Assembly: GCA_013823325.1 (NCBI GenBank)
Contig: PNLY01000001.1
Location: 1-64,000 of the forward strand
Direction of reading: 5' to 3'
Source: Methylobacterium sp.
GTDB taxonomy: Bacteria; Pseudomonadota; Alphaproteobacteria; Rhizobiales; Beijerinckiaceae
Length of the DNA stretch: 64,000 nucleotides
The notes beneath the pieces were generated by a model, which ran no database searches, was not told where the DNA came from, and saw nothing but the letters and a program-made list of their open reading frames with translations. A program made the translations under genes and the position numbers. This document shows positions 43,368 to 52,414 of the stretch, one piece after another (the first letter of the stretch is position 1; each line of letters begins with the position of its first letter).

Positions 43368-44260
43368 GCGCGTCCAGCACGACTGCCGAAATCCCGTTCA
43401 AGCAGCGCCTCGCCGCGCGGGGACTCGACAGGCTGACCCTGCTCGTCCTGCCGGCGGTGTTCTTCCTGCTGGCGCTGTTCATCTACCCGTTCCTGTACGG
43501 GCTCTTCCTCTCCTTCACGCCGAAGGCTGGCGGCGCGCTGGCGAACTATCAGCGCTTCTTCTCGGATTCCTTCCTCTACGACACGATCGCGACCACGCTC
43601 TGGCTCGCTCTGCCGGTGACGATCGCGACGCTGCTGCTGGCGATCCCGATCGCCTTCCGCGTCAGGCTGATGAGGAACCAGCGTCTGCTCACCACCATCC
43701 TGGTGATCCCGATCACGCTCGGGACGGTGCTCGTCGCGGAAGGGCTGCTGAACTATCTCGGCCCGCAGGGTTGGTTCAACCGGACGCTGATGACGCTCGG
43801 CATCATCTCCTCGCCGGTGAAATTGCTGCACAATTACTGGGGCGTGATGCTCTCGCTGGTCATCACCGGCTTCCCCTTCACCTTCCTTTTGACGCTGTCC
43901 TATCTCTCCGGCATCGACCCGGCGCTGGAGCAGGCCGGGGCGACGCTCGGCGCCGGGCCGTGGGAGCGCTTCAAGCACATTCTCTTCCCGCTGCTGCTGC
44001 CCGGCCTCGCCATCACCTTCTGCCTCAGCTTCGTCCAGGCCTTCTCGGTCTTCCCCTCGGCGGTGCTGCTCGGCGCTCCGGCGGGGCCGACGCGCGTCAT
44101 CTCGATCGCCGCCTACCAGGCCGCGTTCGAGGAATACGACTACTCGATGGCTTCGGCCGTCGCGATGATCATGGGCATGGTCCAGCTCGCCATCGTCGTC
44201 GCGGTTCTGGGCCTGCGCGGGATGCTCTATCGCGGCCCGGCCGGCGGCGGGAAGGGCTGA
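43364..44260 (+). CDS. ABC transporter permease (PotB-like)
   Basis: A 298-aa inner-membrane permease with about six membrane segments. It has the cytoplasmic coupling motif EQAGATLGAGPWERFKHILFP (EAA loop) near residue 190. It starts within the end of the ATPase gene and is 4 bp upstream of the second permease. Together they form a binding-protein-dependent importer of the polyamine/iron/phosphonate permease group. Confidence 0.88.
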   Translation: MSASSTTAEIPFKQRLAARGLDRLTLLVLPAVFFLLALFIYPFLYGLFLSFTPKAGGALANYQRFFSDSFLYDTIATTLWLALPVTIATLLLAIPIAFRVRLMRNQRLLTTILVIPITLGTVLVAEGLLNYLGPQGWFNRTLMTLGIISSPVKLLHNYWGVMLSLVITGFPFTFLLTLSYLSGIDPALEQAGATLGAGPWERFKHILFPLLLPGLAITFCLSFVQAFSVFPSAVLLGAPAGPTRVISIAAYQAAFEEYDYSMASAVAMIMGMVQLAIVVAVLGLRGMLYRGPAGGGKG

Positions 44261-44264
44261 TCCG

Positions 44265-45095
44265 ATGGTCAAGGACACCCGCCTTTCGACCAAGCTCTGG
44301 GCCGCGGCCAACTGGACGCTGATCGGCTTCTTCATCGTCAACCTGTTCGGCATGATCGCCGCAGTGGTGACGAGCTCGTTCTCGACGCGCTGGCTGCGCT
44401 CCTGGCTGCCGGATGGCTGGACGACGCGCTGGTACGGCGCCGCCTGGAGTGAGTTCCAGCTCGGCGACGTGCTGACGGTCACCTTCCAGATCGTCTTCCT
44501 CGTCGTCTTCCTCTCGGGGCTGATCGGCGTGCCGGCCGCCTATGCGCTGGCGCGGCGCGATTTCCCCGGCAAGAAGCTGGTGATGCTGCTCTTCCTGTTG
44601 CCGCTGCTGGTACCGCCGATCACCTTCGGCATACCGCTCGCGACAGTGCTCTACCGCACCGGGCTCGCCGGCTCGATGTCGGGCGTGGTGCTCGCCAATC
44701 TCGTGCCGACCGTGCCTTTCGTCATCCTGGTGATGATCCCCTTCATCGAGCAGATCGACACCAAGATCGAGGCGGCGGCGCGCGTCTTCGGCGCCAACAC
44801 CTTCAAGCTCTTCATCCATGTCCTGCTGCCGCTGCTGATGCCCGGCATCCTCGCCGCGCTGCTGCTGGTGCTGGTGCGCACGATCGCGATGTTCGAGCTG
44901 ACCTTCCTCACGGCAGGCCCGACCAGCCAGACGCTGGTGGTCGCGCTCTACTATGCGGTCTTCGCCGCCGGCGTGCGCGCCGTGCAGTCGATCGACGCTA
45001 TGGCGGTGATCTACATGGTGACGACGCTGATCTGGCTGATCATCGCGCTGCGCTTCGTCAATCCGACGCAGATCGTGGCGCGGGCCAAGCGGTAA
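44265..45095 (+). CDS. ABC transporter permease (PotC-like)
   Basis: A 276-aa permease with about six membrane segments and the EAA-loop sequence EAAARVFGANTFKLFIHVLLP. It is the partner of the preceding permease and the last gene of the importer operon. The 3' flank carries the second copy of the interspersed repeat. Confidence 0.88.
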   Translation: MVKDTRLSTKLWAAANWTLIGFFIVNLFGMIAAVVTSSFSTRWLRSWLPDGWTTRWYGAAWSEFQLGDVLTVTFQIVFLVVFLSGLIGVPAAYALARRDFPGKKLVMLLFLLPLLVPPITFGIPLATVLYRTGLAGSMSGVVLANLVPTVPFVILVMIPFIEQIDTKIEAAARVFGANTFKLFIHVLLPLLMPGILAALLLVLVRTIAMFELTFLTAGPTSQTLVVALYYAVFAAGVRAVQSIDAMAVIYMVTTLIWLIIALRFVNPTQIVARAKR

Positions 45096-45123
45096 GGTAA
45101 TAGGCTCGCTCCGTTATCAATCC

Positions 45124-45228
45124 GGGTCGTCCCGGGTGGAGCGAAGCGAAGACCCGGGACCCATGCCGGAGCGGTTCAGGCATGGGTCACGGATCAGCGC
45201 CGCTCACGCGGCTCGTCCGGGACGACTT
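45124..45228. repeat. Interspersed palindromic repeat, copy B
   Basis: An element of about 105 bp starting GGGTCGTCCCGGG and ending GTCCGGGACGACTT, with the internal block ACCCGGGACCCAT. These blocks are shared with copy A at 42121-42228. An inner stem CCATGCC/GGCATGG is present. It fills most of the 211-bp gap between the ABC operon and the topoisomerase gene and could form the operon's 3' structure. Confidence 0.6.
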
Positions 45229-45306
45229 GGTTTCTAAATCAGGGGACGGGAACCTCGTCCCGTCTTCCGCATTCTTCCGCTGCTCGTCGCATTGCGGAGA
45301 AGCGTC

Positions 45307-46326
45307 ATGGTCGCCAAGCCTCAGGACAAGGCCAAGTCATCCGGTCGCCTGCGCCGGGTCACCATCGACGATCTCACCATCCGCCGCGTCAGGGTCGGCC
45401 GCAATTTCGGCTATCGCGACGCTGAGGGCAGCAAGATCGGCGATGAGGAGACGCTCGCCCGCATCCGTTCGCTGGCGATCCCACCTGCCTATCAGGACGT
45501 CCGCATCGCCGCCGATCCGCGGGCCCATCTCCAGGCGGTTGGCCGCGACGAGGCCGGACGCATCCAGCATCGCTACCATCCCGATTGGGAGAAGGTGCGC
45601 GAGCGCCGCAAGCTCAAGCGCCTCGGCCGGCTGATCGATGCGCTGCCGAAGCTGCGCGAGCGCATCGCCTCCGACCTGAAGGACCGCACGCTCTCGCGCA
45701 GGAAAGCGCTAGCCTGCGCCGCCGCGGTCATCGACCGCTGCCATATCCGTGTCGGCAACGAGGTCTATGCCCGCACCAATGGCAGCCATGGCGCCTCGAC
45801 CCTGCTCAAGCGCCATGTCGAGGTCAGCGGCAAGCACGTCGGGCTCGCCTTCCGCGGCAAGGGCGGCAAGGACATAGTCTGCGGCCGAGACGACGCCCCG
45901 CTCGCCCGCGCCCTGACGCGTTTGAAGACCCTGCCCGGAAAGCGCCTGTTCCAGTACCGTGCCGAGGACGGCCCGGTCGCCGCGATCAACGCCGCCGACA
46001 TCAATCGCTACCTGAAGGAGGCGGCGGGCCTGCCGATCTCCAGCAAGGACCTGCGCATGCTCGCGGCCAATGCCGCGGCGGCCGAACTGCTGCTCTCAAC
46101 CGACATCGCCGCCAGCGAGCGCGGCCGCAAGCGCCAGCTCGCCGACATCATGCGCGCCATTGCCGAACGGCTGGTCAACACCCCGGCCGTGGTCCGCAAG
46201 AGCTATGTCCATACGATCGTCGTCGACGCCTATGCCAGCGGCCGCCTGAGTCGTGCCTATCGCAAGGCGCGCGGACGCGGCGGCTGCTCGCGCATCGAAC
46301 GGGCGCTGGGGATGCTGGCGGCGTGA
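45307..46326 (+). CDS. DNA topoisomerase IB (poxvirus/bacterial type)
   Basis: A 339-aa type IB topoisomerase that relaxes supercoils by transient cutting of one strand. The N-terminal domain has IRRVRVGRNFGYRD and IPPAYQDVRI. The catalytic core has RVGNEVYARTNGSHGASTL, FRGKGGK, KDLRMLAANAA and the nucleophile Tyr300 in RKSYVH. Size fits the family. The start at 45307 follows GGAGAAGCG. It is a stand-alone gene. Confidence 0.92.
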   Translation: MVAKPQDKAKSSGRLRRVTIDDLTIRRVRVGRNFGYRDAEGSKIGDEETLARIRSLAIPPAYQDVRIAADPRAHLQAVGRDEAGRIQHRYHPDWEKVRERRKLKRLGRLIDALPKLRERIASDLKDRTLSRRKALACAAAVIDRCHIRVGNEVYARTNGSHGASTLLKRHVEVSGKHVGLAFRGKGGKDIVCGRDDAPLARALTRLKTLPGKRLFQYRAEDGPVAAINAADINRYLKEAAGLPISSKDLRMLAANAAAAELLLSTDIAASERGRKRQLADIMRAIAERLVNTPAVVRKSYVHTIVVDAYASGRLSRAYRKARGRGGCSRIERALGMLAA

Positions 46327-46340
46327 GCGAATTGCATGGC

Positions 46341-46369
46341 CCCCCGCCTAGGTCGTGCGGCGGCGGGGG
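46341..46369 (+). terminator. GC-rich hairpin after the topoisomerase gene
   Basis: CCCCCGCC (46341-46348) pairs with GGCGGGGG (46362-46369) around a 13-base loop. The stem starts 14 bases after the stop codon. It could terminate the topoisomerase transcript. A weak TTGAA follows, not a true T-run. Confidence 0.4.
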
Positions 46370-46427
46370 TTGAACCGGCCGGCGCGCTGGTGATGCTCGG
46401 AGCAAATCACCCGAGGAAGCGCCAGGC

Positions 46428-47573
46428 ATGTTTCTCACCAATTCCGACATGGTCGAGCTGATCGAGCTGCGTCATGCGCTCCATCGCGCGCCTGAGATCT
46501 CCGGCGAGGAGTGCGAGACGGCGAAGGCGATCGTCTGCTTCCTCGCGCCGAGCGCGCCCGACCTGATCGTCACCGAGCTAGGCGGCCATGGCGTCGCCGC
46601 GATCTATGACGGCGCCGAGCCCGGCCCGACCGTGCTGGTCCGCTGCGAGCTTGATGCCCTGCCGATCGAGGACCTCTCGGGCGTGCCGCATGCGTCGCAA
46701 GTGCCGGGCAAGGGCCATCTCTGCGGCCATGACGGCCATATGACCACCGTCGCGGCGCTGTCGCATGGGCTCGGGCGGCAAAGGCCGCAGCGCGGCCGCG
46801 CCATTCTGTTGTTCCAGCCGGCGGAAGAGACTGGGGCGGGCGCAGCCGCTGTGATCGCCGATCCGAAATTTGCCGAGATCGCGCCCGACTTCTCGTTCTC
46901 GCTGCACAACAAGCCCGGCTTGCCGCTTGGCGCGGTCCGGATCTCGGAGGGGCCGGCCAATTGCGCCTCGCGCGGCCTCAAGATCGTGCTGACCGGCCAC
47001 ACCTCCCATGCTGCGACGCCGGAACATGCGGTCTCGCCGATGAAGGCGCTCGCCCGCCTGATGCCGGAGCTGACCGCGCTGGGGCCCGGCGGGGCCCTCA
47101 AGGGCGACTATCGCCTCGTCACCGTCACCCATGCCAGCATGGGCGAGCCGGCCTTCGGCATCACTCCCGGACGCGCCGAGCTCTGGGCGACGTTGCGGAC
47201 GCTGAATGACGGGCTGATGGGCTCGCTCTGTGCCGAGGCCGAGGCGCTGGTGCGCGAGGCAGCCTCCGCCGGCGGGCTCTCGGTGGCGATGGACTATCAC
47301 GATGTCTTCCATCACTGCGAGAACCATCCCGAGGCGGTGGCGCATCTGCGCCGGGCCTGCGACGAGGAAGGCATCGCGCGTGGCGAGACGCCGCCGCAGC
47401 GCGGTTCCGAGGATTTCGGCCTGTTCGGCCGCTCCTCGAAGTCGGCGATGTTCCTGCTCGGCTCGGGCGAAGATACGCCGCCGCTGCACAATCCCGATTA
47501 CGACTTCCCTGACGCAATCATCGCGCCCGGCGCCCGCGTCTTCATGCGCACGATCAGGAACCTGCTGGGTTAG
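46428..47573 (+). CDS. M20-family amidohydrolase (hippurate / N-acyl amino acid hydrolase type)
   Basis: A 381-aa M20D peptidase-like hydrolase. Metal-binding residues are expected in GHLCGHDGHMTTVAAL, in QPAEETGAGA and in SLHNKPG. A dimerisation domain lies at about 170-290. The C-terminal part GSEDFGLFG is family-typical. It probably cleaves N-acyl or amide-linked amino acids in the cytoplasm. The exact substrate cannot be told. Confidence 0.9.
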   Translation: MFLTNSDMVELIELRHALHRAPEISGEECETAKAIVCFLAPSAPDLIVTELGGHGVAAIYDGAEPGPTVLVRCELDALPIEDLSGVPHASQVPGKGHLCGHDGHMTTVAALSHGLGRQRPQRGRAILLFQPAEETGAGAAAVIADPKFAEIAPDFSFSLHNKPGLPLGAVRISEGPANCASRGLKIVLTGHTSHAATPEHAVSPMKALARLMPELTALGPGGALKGDYRLVTVTHASMGEPAFGITPGRAELWATLRTLNDGLMGSLCAEAEALVREAASAGGLSVAMDYHDVFHHCENHPEAVAHLRRACDEEGIARGETPPQRGSEDFGLFGRSSKSAMFLLGSGEDTPPLHNPDYDFPDAIIAPGARVFMRTIRNLLG

Positions 47574-47626
47574 CCGTAGCCTGCTCCTGCGTGCTATGCG
47601 GCGCCTCGAACACAGCAGAGGTGCCC

Positions 47627-48388
47627 ATGCGCAGGATCAGGATCATCGGCATCGGCGCCGGCAATCCCGAGCACGTCACCATCCAGGCGATCAAGGCGCT
47701 CAACACGGTCGACGTCGTCTTCGTGCCGGACAAAGGCGTCGAGAAGTCCGCCTTGCGCGAGCTGCGCGAGGAGATCTGCCGGCGCTATATCGAGCATGAC
47801 AACTGGCGCACGGTGCCGCTGACTGTGCCCAAGCGTGCCGCTGCCGGCGACGATTATCGCGGCAGCGTCGACGACTGGCATGCGGCGCTCGCCGAAAGCT
47901 ATGAGCGCCTGTTCCGCGACGAGCTCGGCGAGGATCAGACCGGCGCGCTGCTGGTCTGGGGCGACCCCTCGCTCTACGACAGCACGCTGCGCATCATCGA
48001 GGCCGTGCGCGCCCGCGGGCTCGCATTCGACTATGACGTCATCCCCGGCATCACCTCGGTCCAGGCACTGGCGGCGGCGCACCGGTTGGTGCTGAACCGG
48101 ATCGGCGAGCCCGTCACCATCACCACCGGCCGCAAGCTCGCCGACGGCGGCTTCCAAGACGAGAGCGGCACCACCATCGTCATGCTCGATGGCGAGCAGG
48201 CTTTCGCGAAGATCGATCCCGCCGGGCTCGACATCTGGTGGGGCGCCTATCTCGGCGCGCCGCAGGAAATCATTGCCTCCGGCCCGCTCGCCGAAATCGC
48301 CGATGACGTCGTCCGCACCCGCGAGGCGGCGCGCGCCGAGAATGGCTGGATCATGGATACCTATCTATTGCGCCGCCGCGGCCAGTAA
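47627..48388 (+). CDS. cobF: Precorrin-6A synthase (deacetylating) CobF
   Basis: A 253-aa SAM-dependent tetrapyrrole methylase. The start RIRIIGIGAGNPEHVTIQA, the middle motif GALLVWGDPSLYDSTLRI and VIPGITSVQALAAAHRLVLN fit CobF. CobF methylates C1 and releases the acetyl group of precorrin-5 in aerobic cobalamin synthesis. No other cob gene is in the window, so it is separate from the main cluster. The ATG at 47627 is preferred over a GTG six bases earlier. Confidence 0.92.
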   Translation: MRRIRIIGIGAGNPEHVTIQAIKALNTVDVVFVPDKGVEKSALRELREEICRRYIEHDNWRTVPLTVPKRAAAGDDYRGSVDDWHAALAESYERLFRDELGEDQTGALLVWGDPSLYDSTLRIIEAVRARGLAFDYDVIPGITSVQALAAAHRLVLNRIGEPVTITTGRKLADGGFQDESGTTIVMLDGEQAFAKIDPAGLDIWWGAYLGAPQEIIASGPLAEIADDVVRTREAARAENGWIMDTYLLRRRGQ

Positions 48389-48398
48389 GCGACGCCGT

Positions 48399-48427
48399 TT
48401 GCCGCTAGGCCACCATACCGGTATAAT
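48399..48427 (+). promoter_or_regulatory. Promoter with palindrome upstream of the second FCD regulator
   Basis: -35 TTGCCG (48399-48404) and -10 TATAAT (48422-48427) are separated by 17 bp. The 10-bp palindrome ATACCGGTAT (48415-48424) overlaps the spacer and the -10, which fits autorepression by the GntR/FCD protein encoded 31 bp downstream. Confidence 0.65.
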
Positions 48428-48458
48428 ATCGGAACGGCTGGCCGAAGGAGTTTCGCTC

Positions 48459-49175
48459 ATGGACGTCCAGCTCCGGCTTCGCGATCCGATCGCGCCGCAG
48501 CTCGTCGCGGCGCTGCGCCAGGCGATCATCGCCAGCGAGCTCAGACCCGGCGAGGCGCTGTCGGAGAAGGAGATCGCCGGCCGCTTCGGCGTCAGCCGCC
48601 AGCCTGTGCGCGAGGCCTTCATCAAGCTCGCCGAGGCCGGGCTGGTGCAGATCCTGCCGAGCCGCGGCACCTATGTCATGAAGATCTCGATGCGCGAGGT
48701 CGCCAATGCTCGCTTCGTGCGCGAAGCCGTGGAGTGCGCGCTGGCGCGCGCGGCGAGCAAGCTGATCGACCCTGCTGGTGTCGCGCTGCTGCGCCGGTTG
48801 ATCGCCGAGCAGGCGGCGGCGGCCGGGCGCGACGACTACACCCGTTTCACCGTGCTCGACGAGGCCTTCCACCAGGCGATCGCCGAGATCGTCGATTGCG
48901 ACTATGCCGGCAAGGTGGTCGAGAGCGCCCGCGCCCAGACCGACCGGGTGCGTTATCTCTCGCTGCCCGGCACCTCGCCGATCCCGCTGCTGATCACTCA
49001 GCACAACGCCATCGTCGATGCGATCGAGACCGGCGATGGCGACACGGCCGCGACCGCGATGCGCATCCATCTGCGCGAGATCCTCAACGCGTTGCCGCGC
49101 ATCGCCGCCGAACACCCGGATCTGTTCGAGGACGAGGAACTGCCGGCCCATACGACCGGCATACATCAGCCTTAG
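48459..49175 (+). CDS. GntR/FCD-family transcriptional regulator
   Basis: A 238-aa FadR-subfamily regulator. The N-terminal winged helix (SELRPGEALSEKEIAGRFGVSRQPVREAF) and FCD domain (VLDEAFHQAIAEIVDCDYAGKV; ITQHNAIVDAIETGDG) are present. The ATG at 48459 follows GAAGGAG. Its stop overlaps the stop of the convergent MocR gene by 4 bp. The target genes are not evident; its own promoter has a palindrome over the -10. Confidence 0.9.
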   Translation: MDVQLRLRDPIAPQLVAALRQAIIASELRPGEALSEKEIAGRFGVSRQPVREAFIKLAEAGLVQILPSRGTYVMKISMREVANARFVREAVECALARAASKLIDPAGVALLRRLIAEQAAAAGRDDYTRFTVLDEAFHQAIAEIVDCDYAGKVVESARAQTDRVRYLSLPGTSPIPLLITQHNAIVDAIETGDGDTAATAMRIHLREILNALPRIAAEHPDLFEDEELPAHTTGIHQP

Positions 49176-50503
49176 CCGCCGAGCTGCGCCGCCTTGATCA
49201 GCGCCTCGGCGACGCGCTCATGACCCTCGGCCAGGATGGCGGTCGCGACCCGGACATGCTCGGTCGGTCTCGCCGCGCATTTGCTGCCCGGCAGCACCGC
49301 GATGCCATGCGCCGCGAGGGTCACCAGGGCGAACTGCTCGTTCTCCACCGGCACCCAGATGCACAACCCGTCACTCTCCGGCATGGAAAGTCCCCGCTCG
49401 GCGAGGCAGGCGATCAGCGCTTGCCGGCGTTCGGCGTAGATCGCGCGGGCCTGCGCCACCCTCTGGCCTGTCTCTGCATCGGTCAGCAACCACGCGGTCG
49501 CGGCCTGCAGCAGCCGGCTGGTCCAGCCCGAGGAGAAGCTGCGATAGGACTGGATCTGCCGGATCACCATGGCCGGCGCCGACAGCACGGCGATCCTGAG
49601 ATCAGGCCCGAGCGATTTCGAGAAGGAGCGGATATGCACGACCCGCTCCGGCATCGCCCTGCCCAGGCTGATCGGTAGATGGATCGAGACGTCGCCGACG
49701 CCGTCATCCTCGATCACCAGCGTGTCGCTGCCGGCGAGCACCCGGCCGAGTTCGGCCAGCCGCGCCGGGCTGACATGCTGGCCGGTGACGGAATGGGTGC
49801 GCGGCTGGAAGATGAAGGCGGACGGCCGCCGTTCCAGCGCCGCTGCGAGCTCCGAGGGCAGGGGACCCTCCGCATCCCGTCCGACCGGCAGGATCTCGGC
49901 GCCTAGGTCTTCGATGATGTCGAGCAGCCGCATCGCCGTCGGGTCCTCGATCGCGATGCAGGAGCCGGGCAGGACGGTCGCGTGCAGCACCGAATAGACA
50001 GCGTTGTAACCGCCATTGGTGGCGAGGAAGGCGGCGGGCTCATAGGGCCAGTCCGGTGCGACCGCATCGCGCAGCGCCGGCAGGATCGGGGTGCGCTCAT
50101 AGCTGTTGAGGTTCTCGGCGCTCGCCGCTTGCGCCAGCGCCTCGCCCAGTGGCGGCAGCAGGGCTGCATCCGGAACCGCCAGCGAGAGGTCGAGCGCATC
50201 CGGCCCGAAATCGGCGACGCTCGCCATCCGTGTCGGCCGTGGCGTCGCATTGTCGCCGCTGACCCAGGCGCCGCCGCGCCCACGCCCCGAAACGATCTTC
50301 TGCCGCTTCAACTCGCTCCAGGCTTCCGAGACCGTGCCGGGGCTGACGCCGAGCCGGTAGGCGAGGTCGCGGACGGTCGGCAGCTTCGTCCCGACCGGCA
50401 GCAGGCCGGAGCGGATCATCTGGCTCAGGTCGAGCGCGAGGCCGCGCGCGGTGCGCTGAGTCAGGCGGCTGGCCAGCCAGGAGGCGTCGGGTTCGTCGTT
50501 CAT
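49172..50503 (-). CDS. MocR/PdxR-type regulator (GntR HTH + aminotransferase-like domain)
   Basis: A 443-aa two-domain protein. The N-terminal GntR winged helix (PTVRDLAYRLGVSPGTVSEAW; GRGRGGAWVSG) joins a fold-type I PLP domain at about residues 100-440. The PLP-binding Lys is in RSFSKSLGPDLR, and IEDDGVGDVS holds the conserved Asp. Such proteins use PLP to sense amino compounds and regulate a divergent operon. The divergent five-gene operon from 50607 is the likely target. Confidence 0.92.
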   Translation of the reverse strand: MNDEPDASWLASRLTQRTARGLALDLSQMIRSGLLPVGTKLPTVRDLAYRLGVSPGTVSEAWSELKRQKIVSGRGRGGAWVSGDNATPRPTRMASVADFGPDALDLSLAVPDAALLPPLGEALAQAASAENLNSYERTPILPALRDAVAPDWPYEPAAFLATNGGYNAVYSVLHATVLPGSCIAIEDPTAMRLLDIIEDLGAEILPVGRDAEGPLPSELAAALERRPSAFIFQPRTHSVTGQHVSPARLAELGRVLAGSDTLVIEDDGVGDVSIHLPISLGRAMPERVVHIRSFSKSLGPDLRIAVLSAPAMVIRQIQSYRSFSSGWTSRLLQAATAWLLTDAETGQRVAQARAIYAERRQALIACLAERGLSMPESDGLCIWVPVENEQFALVTLAAHGIAVLPGSKCAARPTEHVRVATAILAEGHERVAEALIKAAQLGG

Positions 50504-50516
50504 CGACTCGAAAATG

Positions 50517-50561
50517 AATGTTCAGGAACGTAATAGCAATTGATCAGATAGATTGAACATT
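50517..50561. promoter_or_regulatory. Inverted repeat in the MocR / transporter-operon divergent gap
   Basis: AATGTTCA (50517-50524) and TGAACATT (50554-50561) are perfect 8-bp inverted arms with a 29-bp, AT-rich spacer. They are centred in the 103-bp gap between the divergent starts at 50503 and 50607. The location suits MocR binding to both promoters. Confidence 0.55.
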
Positions 50562-50606
50562 TATCGTGCCTCCCGTCCAAGGTTTTCCGCATAACGAGGC
50601 TGTCGT

Positions 50607-51581
50607 TTGAAACCTGTGATCCGGCTGGCCCTGCGCGACTGGGACTTCATCACGCCGCTGCTGCTCGGCGATCTCGTGTCCGACCGTTTCGAGTTGAAGA
50701 TCGAGCGCCTCGCTGCGCTGCCCGAGGACTTCGCCAGCGATCCGCGCTTCGACGCCAGCGAGATCTCGTTCAGCCGCTACACCACCGGCCGCGCCCGCGG
50801 CGAGACCGGCGTCGTCGGCATCCCGAACTTTATCATGCGCGGCTTCCGCCATCGCTGTGTCGTCGCCGCTGCCGACAGCAAGCTGACCCGCTTCGACGAA
50901 CTGCGTGGCAAGCGCATCGGCATCGCCGGTTGGCAGGATTCAGGCAACACCTGGACCCGCGCCGCCATGGCCGAGAGCGGCCTTGCCATCGACGATGCCT
51001 TCTGGGCCGTCAGCCGTCTTGCCGCCGACCATCCGATCACCGACCGCGTCGGGCGTTATGCCCGTCCCGGCCGGATCGAGGCGCTGCCCGGCCAGCCGCC
51101 CTTGCTCGATCTGCTCGCTGCCGGCGAGATCGACGCGGTGCTGATGCCGTTCATGCCGAAGGGCTTCTTCTCCAAGGGCTCGCGCTTCCGGGCGCTGCTG
51201 CCGGATGTCCGCGGCGCCGAGCGCCACTATTTCGGCAAGGTCGGATACGTGCCGGGCATGCACATCATCGGCCTCAAGCCCGAGCTCGCCGCCCGCGAGC
51301 CCTGGCTGGCCCAGGCGCTGAGCGACCTTCTCGACGAGAGCCAGCGCATCTGGCTGGAGAAGCGCCGCCGCTATGCCGACACCACGCCCTGGCTGATCGA
51401 CGAGCTGGTGCGCAGCGGGCATGATCTGCCCGAGAGCTGGAACGAGAGCGGGCTTGCCGCGAACCGGACGATGATCACAGCGTTCATCGAGCAGCTGCGG
51501 ATTCAACAGCTCGCCGACACCGATTTGACGCCGGAGACCCTGTTCCCGGCCGCCTCCGCGCTGGAAGGAGCCAATCGATGA
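50607..51581 (+). CDS. Cytoplasmic 4,5-dihydroxyphthalate decarboxylase-like / binding-protein-fold protein
   Basis: A 324-aa protein with the periplasmic-binding-protein-like fold of the 4,5-dihydroxyphthalate decarboxylase family (IRLALRDWDFITPLLLGDL; LRGKRIGIAGWQDSGNTW; AGEIDAVLMPFMPKGFF). It has no signal peptide, so it is probably cytoplasmic and may be an enzyme and not a transporter subunit. The start is TTG with GAGG upstream. It overlaps the next gene (nitrilase) by 4 bp. It is the first gene of the MocR-flanked operon. The substrate is unknown. Confidence 0.78.
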   Translation: MKPVIRLALRDWDFITPLLLGDLVSDRFELKIERLAALPEDFASDPRFDASEISFSRYTTGRARGETGVVGIPNFIMRGFRHRCVVAAADSKLTRFDELRGKRIGIAGWQDSGNTWTRAAMAESGLAIDDAFWAVSRLAADHPITDRVGRYARPGRIEALPGQPPLLDLLAAGEIDAVLMPFMPKGFFSKGSRFRALLPDVRGAERHYFGKVGYVPGMHIIGLKPELAAREPWLAQALSDLLDESQRIWLEKRRRYADTTPWLIDELVRSGHDLPESWNESGLAANRTMITAFIEQLRIQQLADTDLTPETLFPAASALEGANR

Positions 51582-52369
51582 AAGCCGCGCTCGGACAATT
51601 CGCCGTCAGCCGCGAATGGCAGGAGAACCTTGCCACCTCCGTCCGCCTGATGGGCGAGGCCAAGGCCGCCGGCGCCGATCTGCTGCTGTTGCCTGAAGGC
51701 ATCCTGGCCCGCGACATCACCGATCCCGACATCGTGCTCAAGACGGCGCAGCCGCTCGACGGCCCGTTCATGCAGGGCGTGCTGGAGGCGAGCAAGGGCT
51801 CGGCTCTGACCACCCTGTTCTGCATCCATGTGCCGAACGGCAAGGGCCGCGTCTTCAACGTCCATGTCGCCGTGCGTGACGGCGCCATCGTCGCCGCCTA
51901 TCGCAAGCTCCATCTCTACGACGCCTTCTCGGCGCTGGAATCGACCAATGTCGAGCCCGGCAGCGAAGTGCCGCCGCTGCTCGAGATCGCCGGCCTGAAA
52001 TGCGGGCTGATGACCTGCTACGATGTCCGCTTCCCCGAGCTCGCCCGGCGCCTCGCGCTCGACGGCGCCGATGTGCTGCTGCTGCCGGCCGCCTGGGTGC
52101 GCGGCCTCGGCAAGGAGGCACACTGGGATGTGCTGGTCACCGCCCGCGCGCTGGAGAACACCTGCTATGTCGTTGCCACAGGCGAGTGCGGCCCGCGCAA
52201 TATCGGCGCCAGCATGGTGGTCGACCCGCTCGGCGTCGCCATCGCTCGCGCCGGCGAGGCTCCGGCACTGATCTATGCCCAGATCGACCCGGCCCGTATC
52301 GCCGCGGCGCGCGCGGCGCTGCCGGTCCTCGTCAACCGCCGCTTCGCCGGTCCCGAGCTCGCCGCCTAA
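51578..52369 (+). CDS. Carbon-nitrogen hydrolase (nitrilase superfamily, amidase type)
   Basis: A 263-aa nitrilase-superfamily hydrolase. The catalytic triad is Glu40 (LLLPEG), Lys110 (YRKLHLYD) and Cys147 (MTCYDVRFPE). The sequence is closer to deaminated-glutathione amidase / small-amide hydrolases than to true nitrilases. It is coupled to the preceding gene by a 4-bp overlap and followed by an amino-acid-type ABC importer, so it may cut an imported amide. Confidence 0.9.
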   Translation: MKAALGQFAVSREWQENLATSVRLMGEAKAAGADLLLLPEGILARDITDPDIVLKTAQPLDGPFMQGVLEASKGSALTTLFCIHVPNGKGRVFNVHVAVRDGAIVAAYRKLHLYDAFSALESTNVEPGSEVPPLLEIAGLKCGLMTCYDVRFPELARRLALDGADVLLLPAAWVRGLGKEAHWDVLVTARALENTCYVVATGECGPRNIGASMVVDPLGVAIARAGEAPALIYAQIDPARIAAARAALPVLVNRRFAGPELAA

Positions 52370-52414
52370 GAGCGGGCTGCCGGTCCTCAGACAACGAAAA
52401 AAGGGAACGTCGCC

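Noticed and set aside
49172..49175. Regulatory meaning of the overlapping stop codons of the FCD and MocR genes
   Set aside because: A 4-bp tail-to-tail overlap is common in compact genomes and needs no special explanation.
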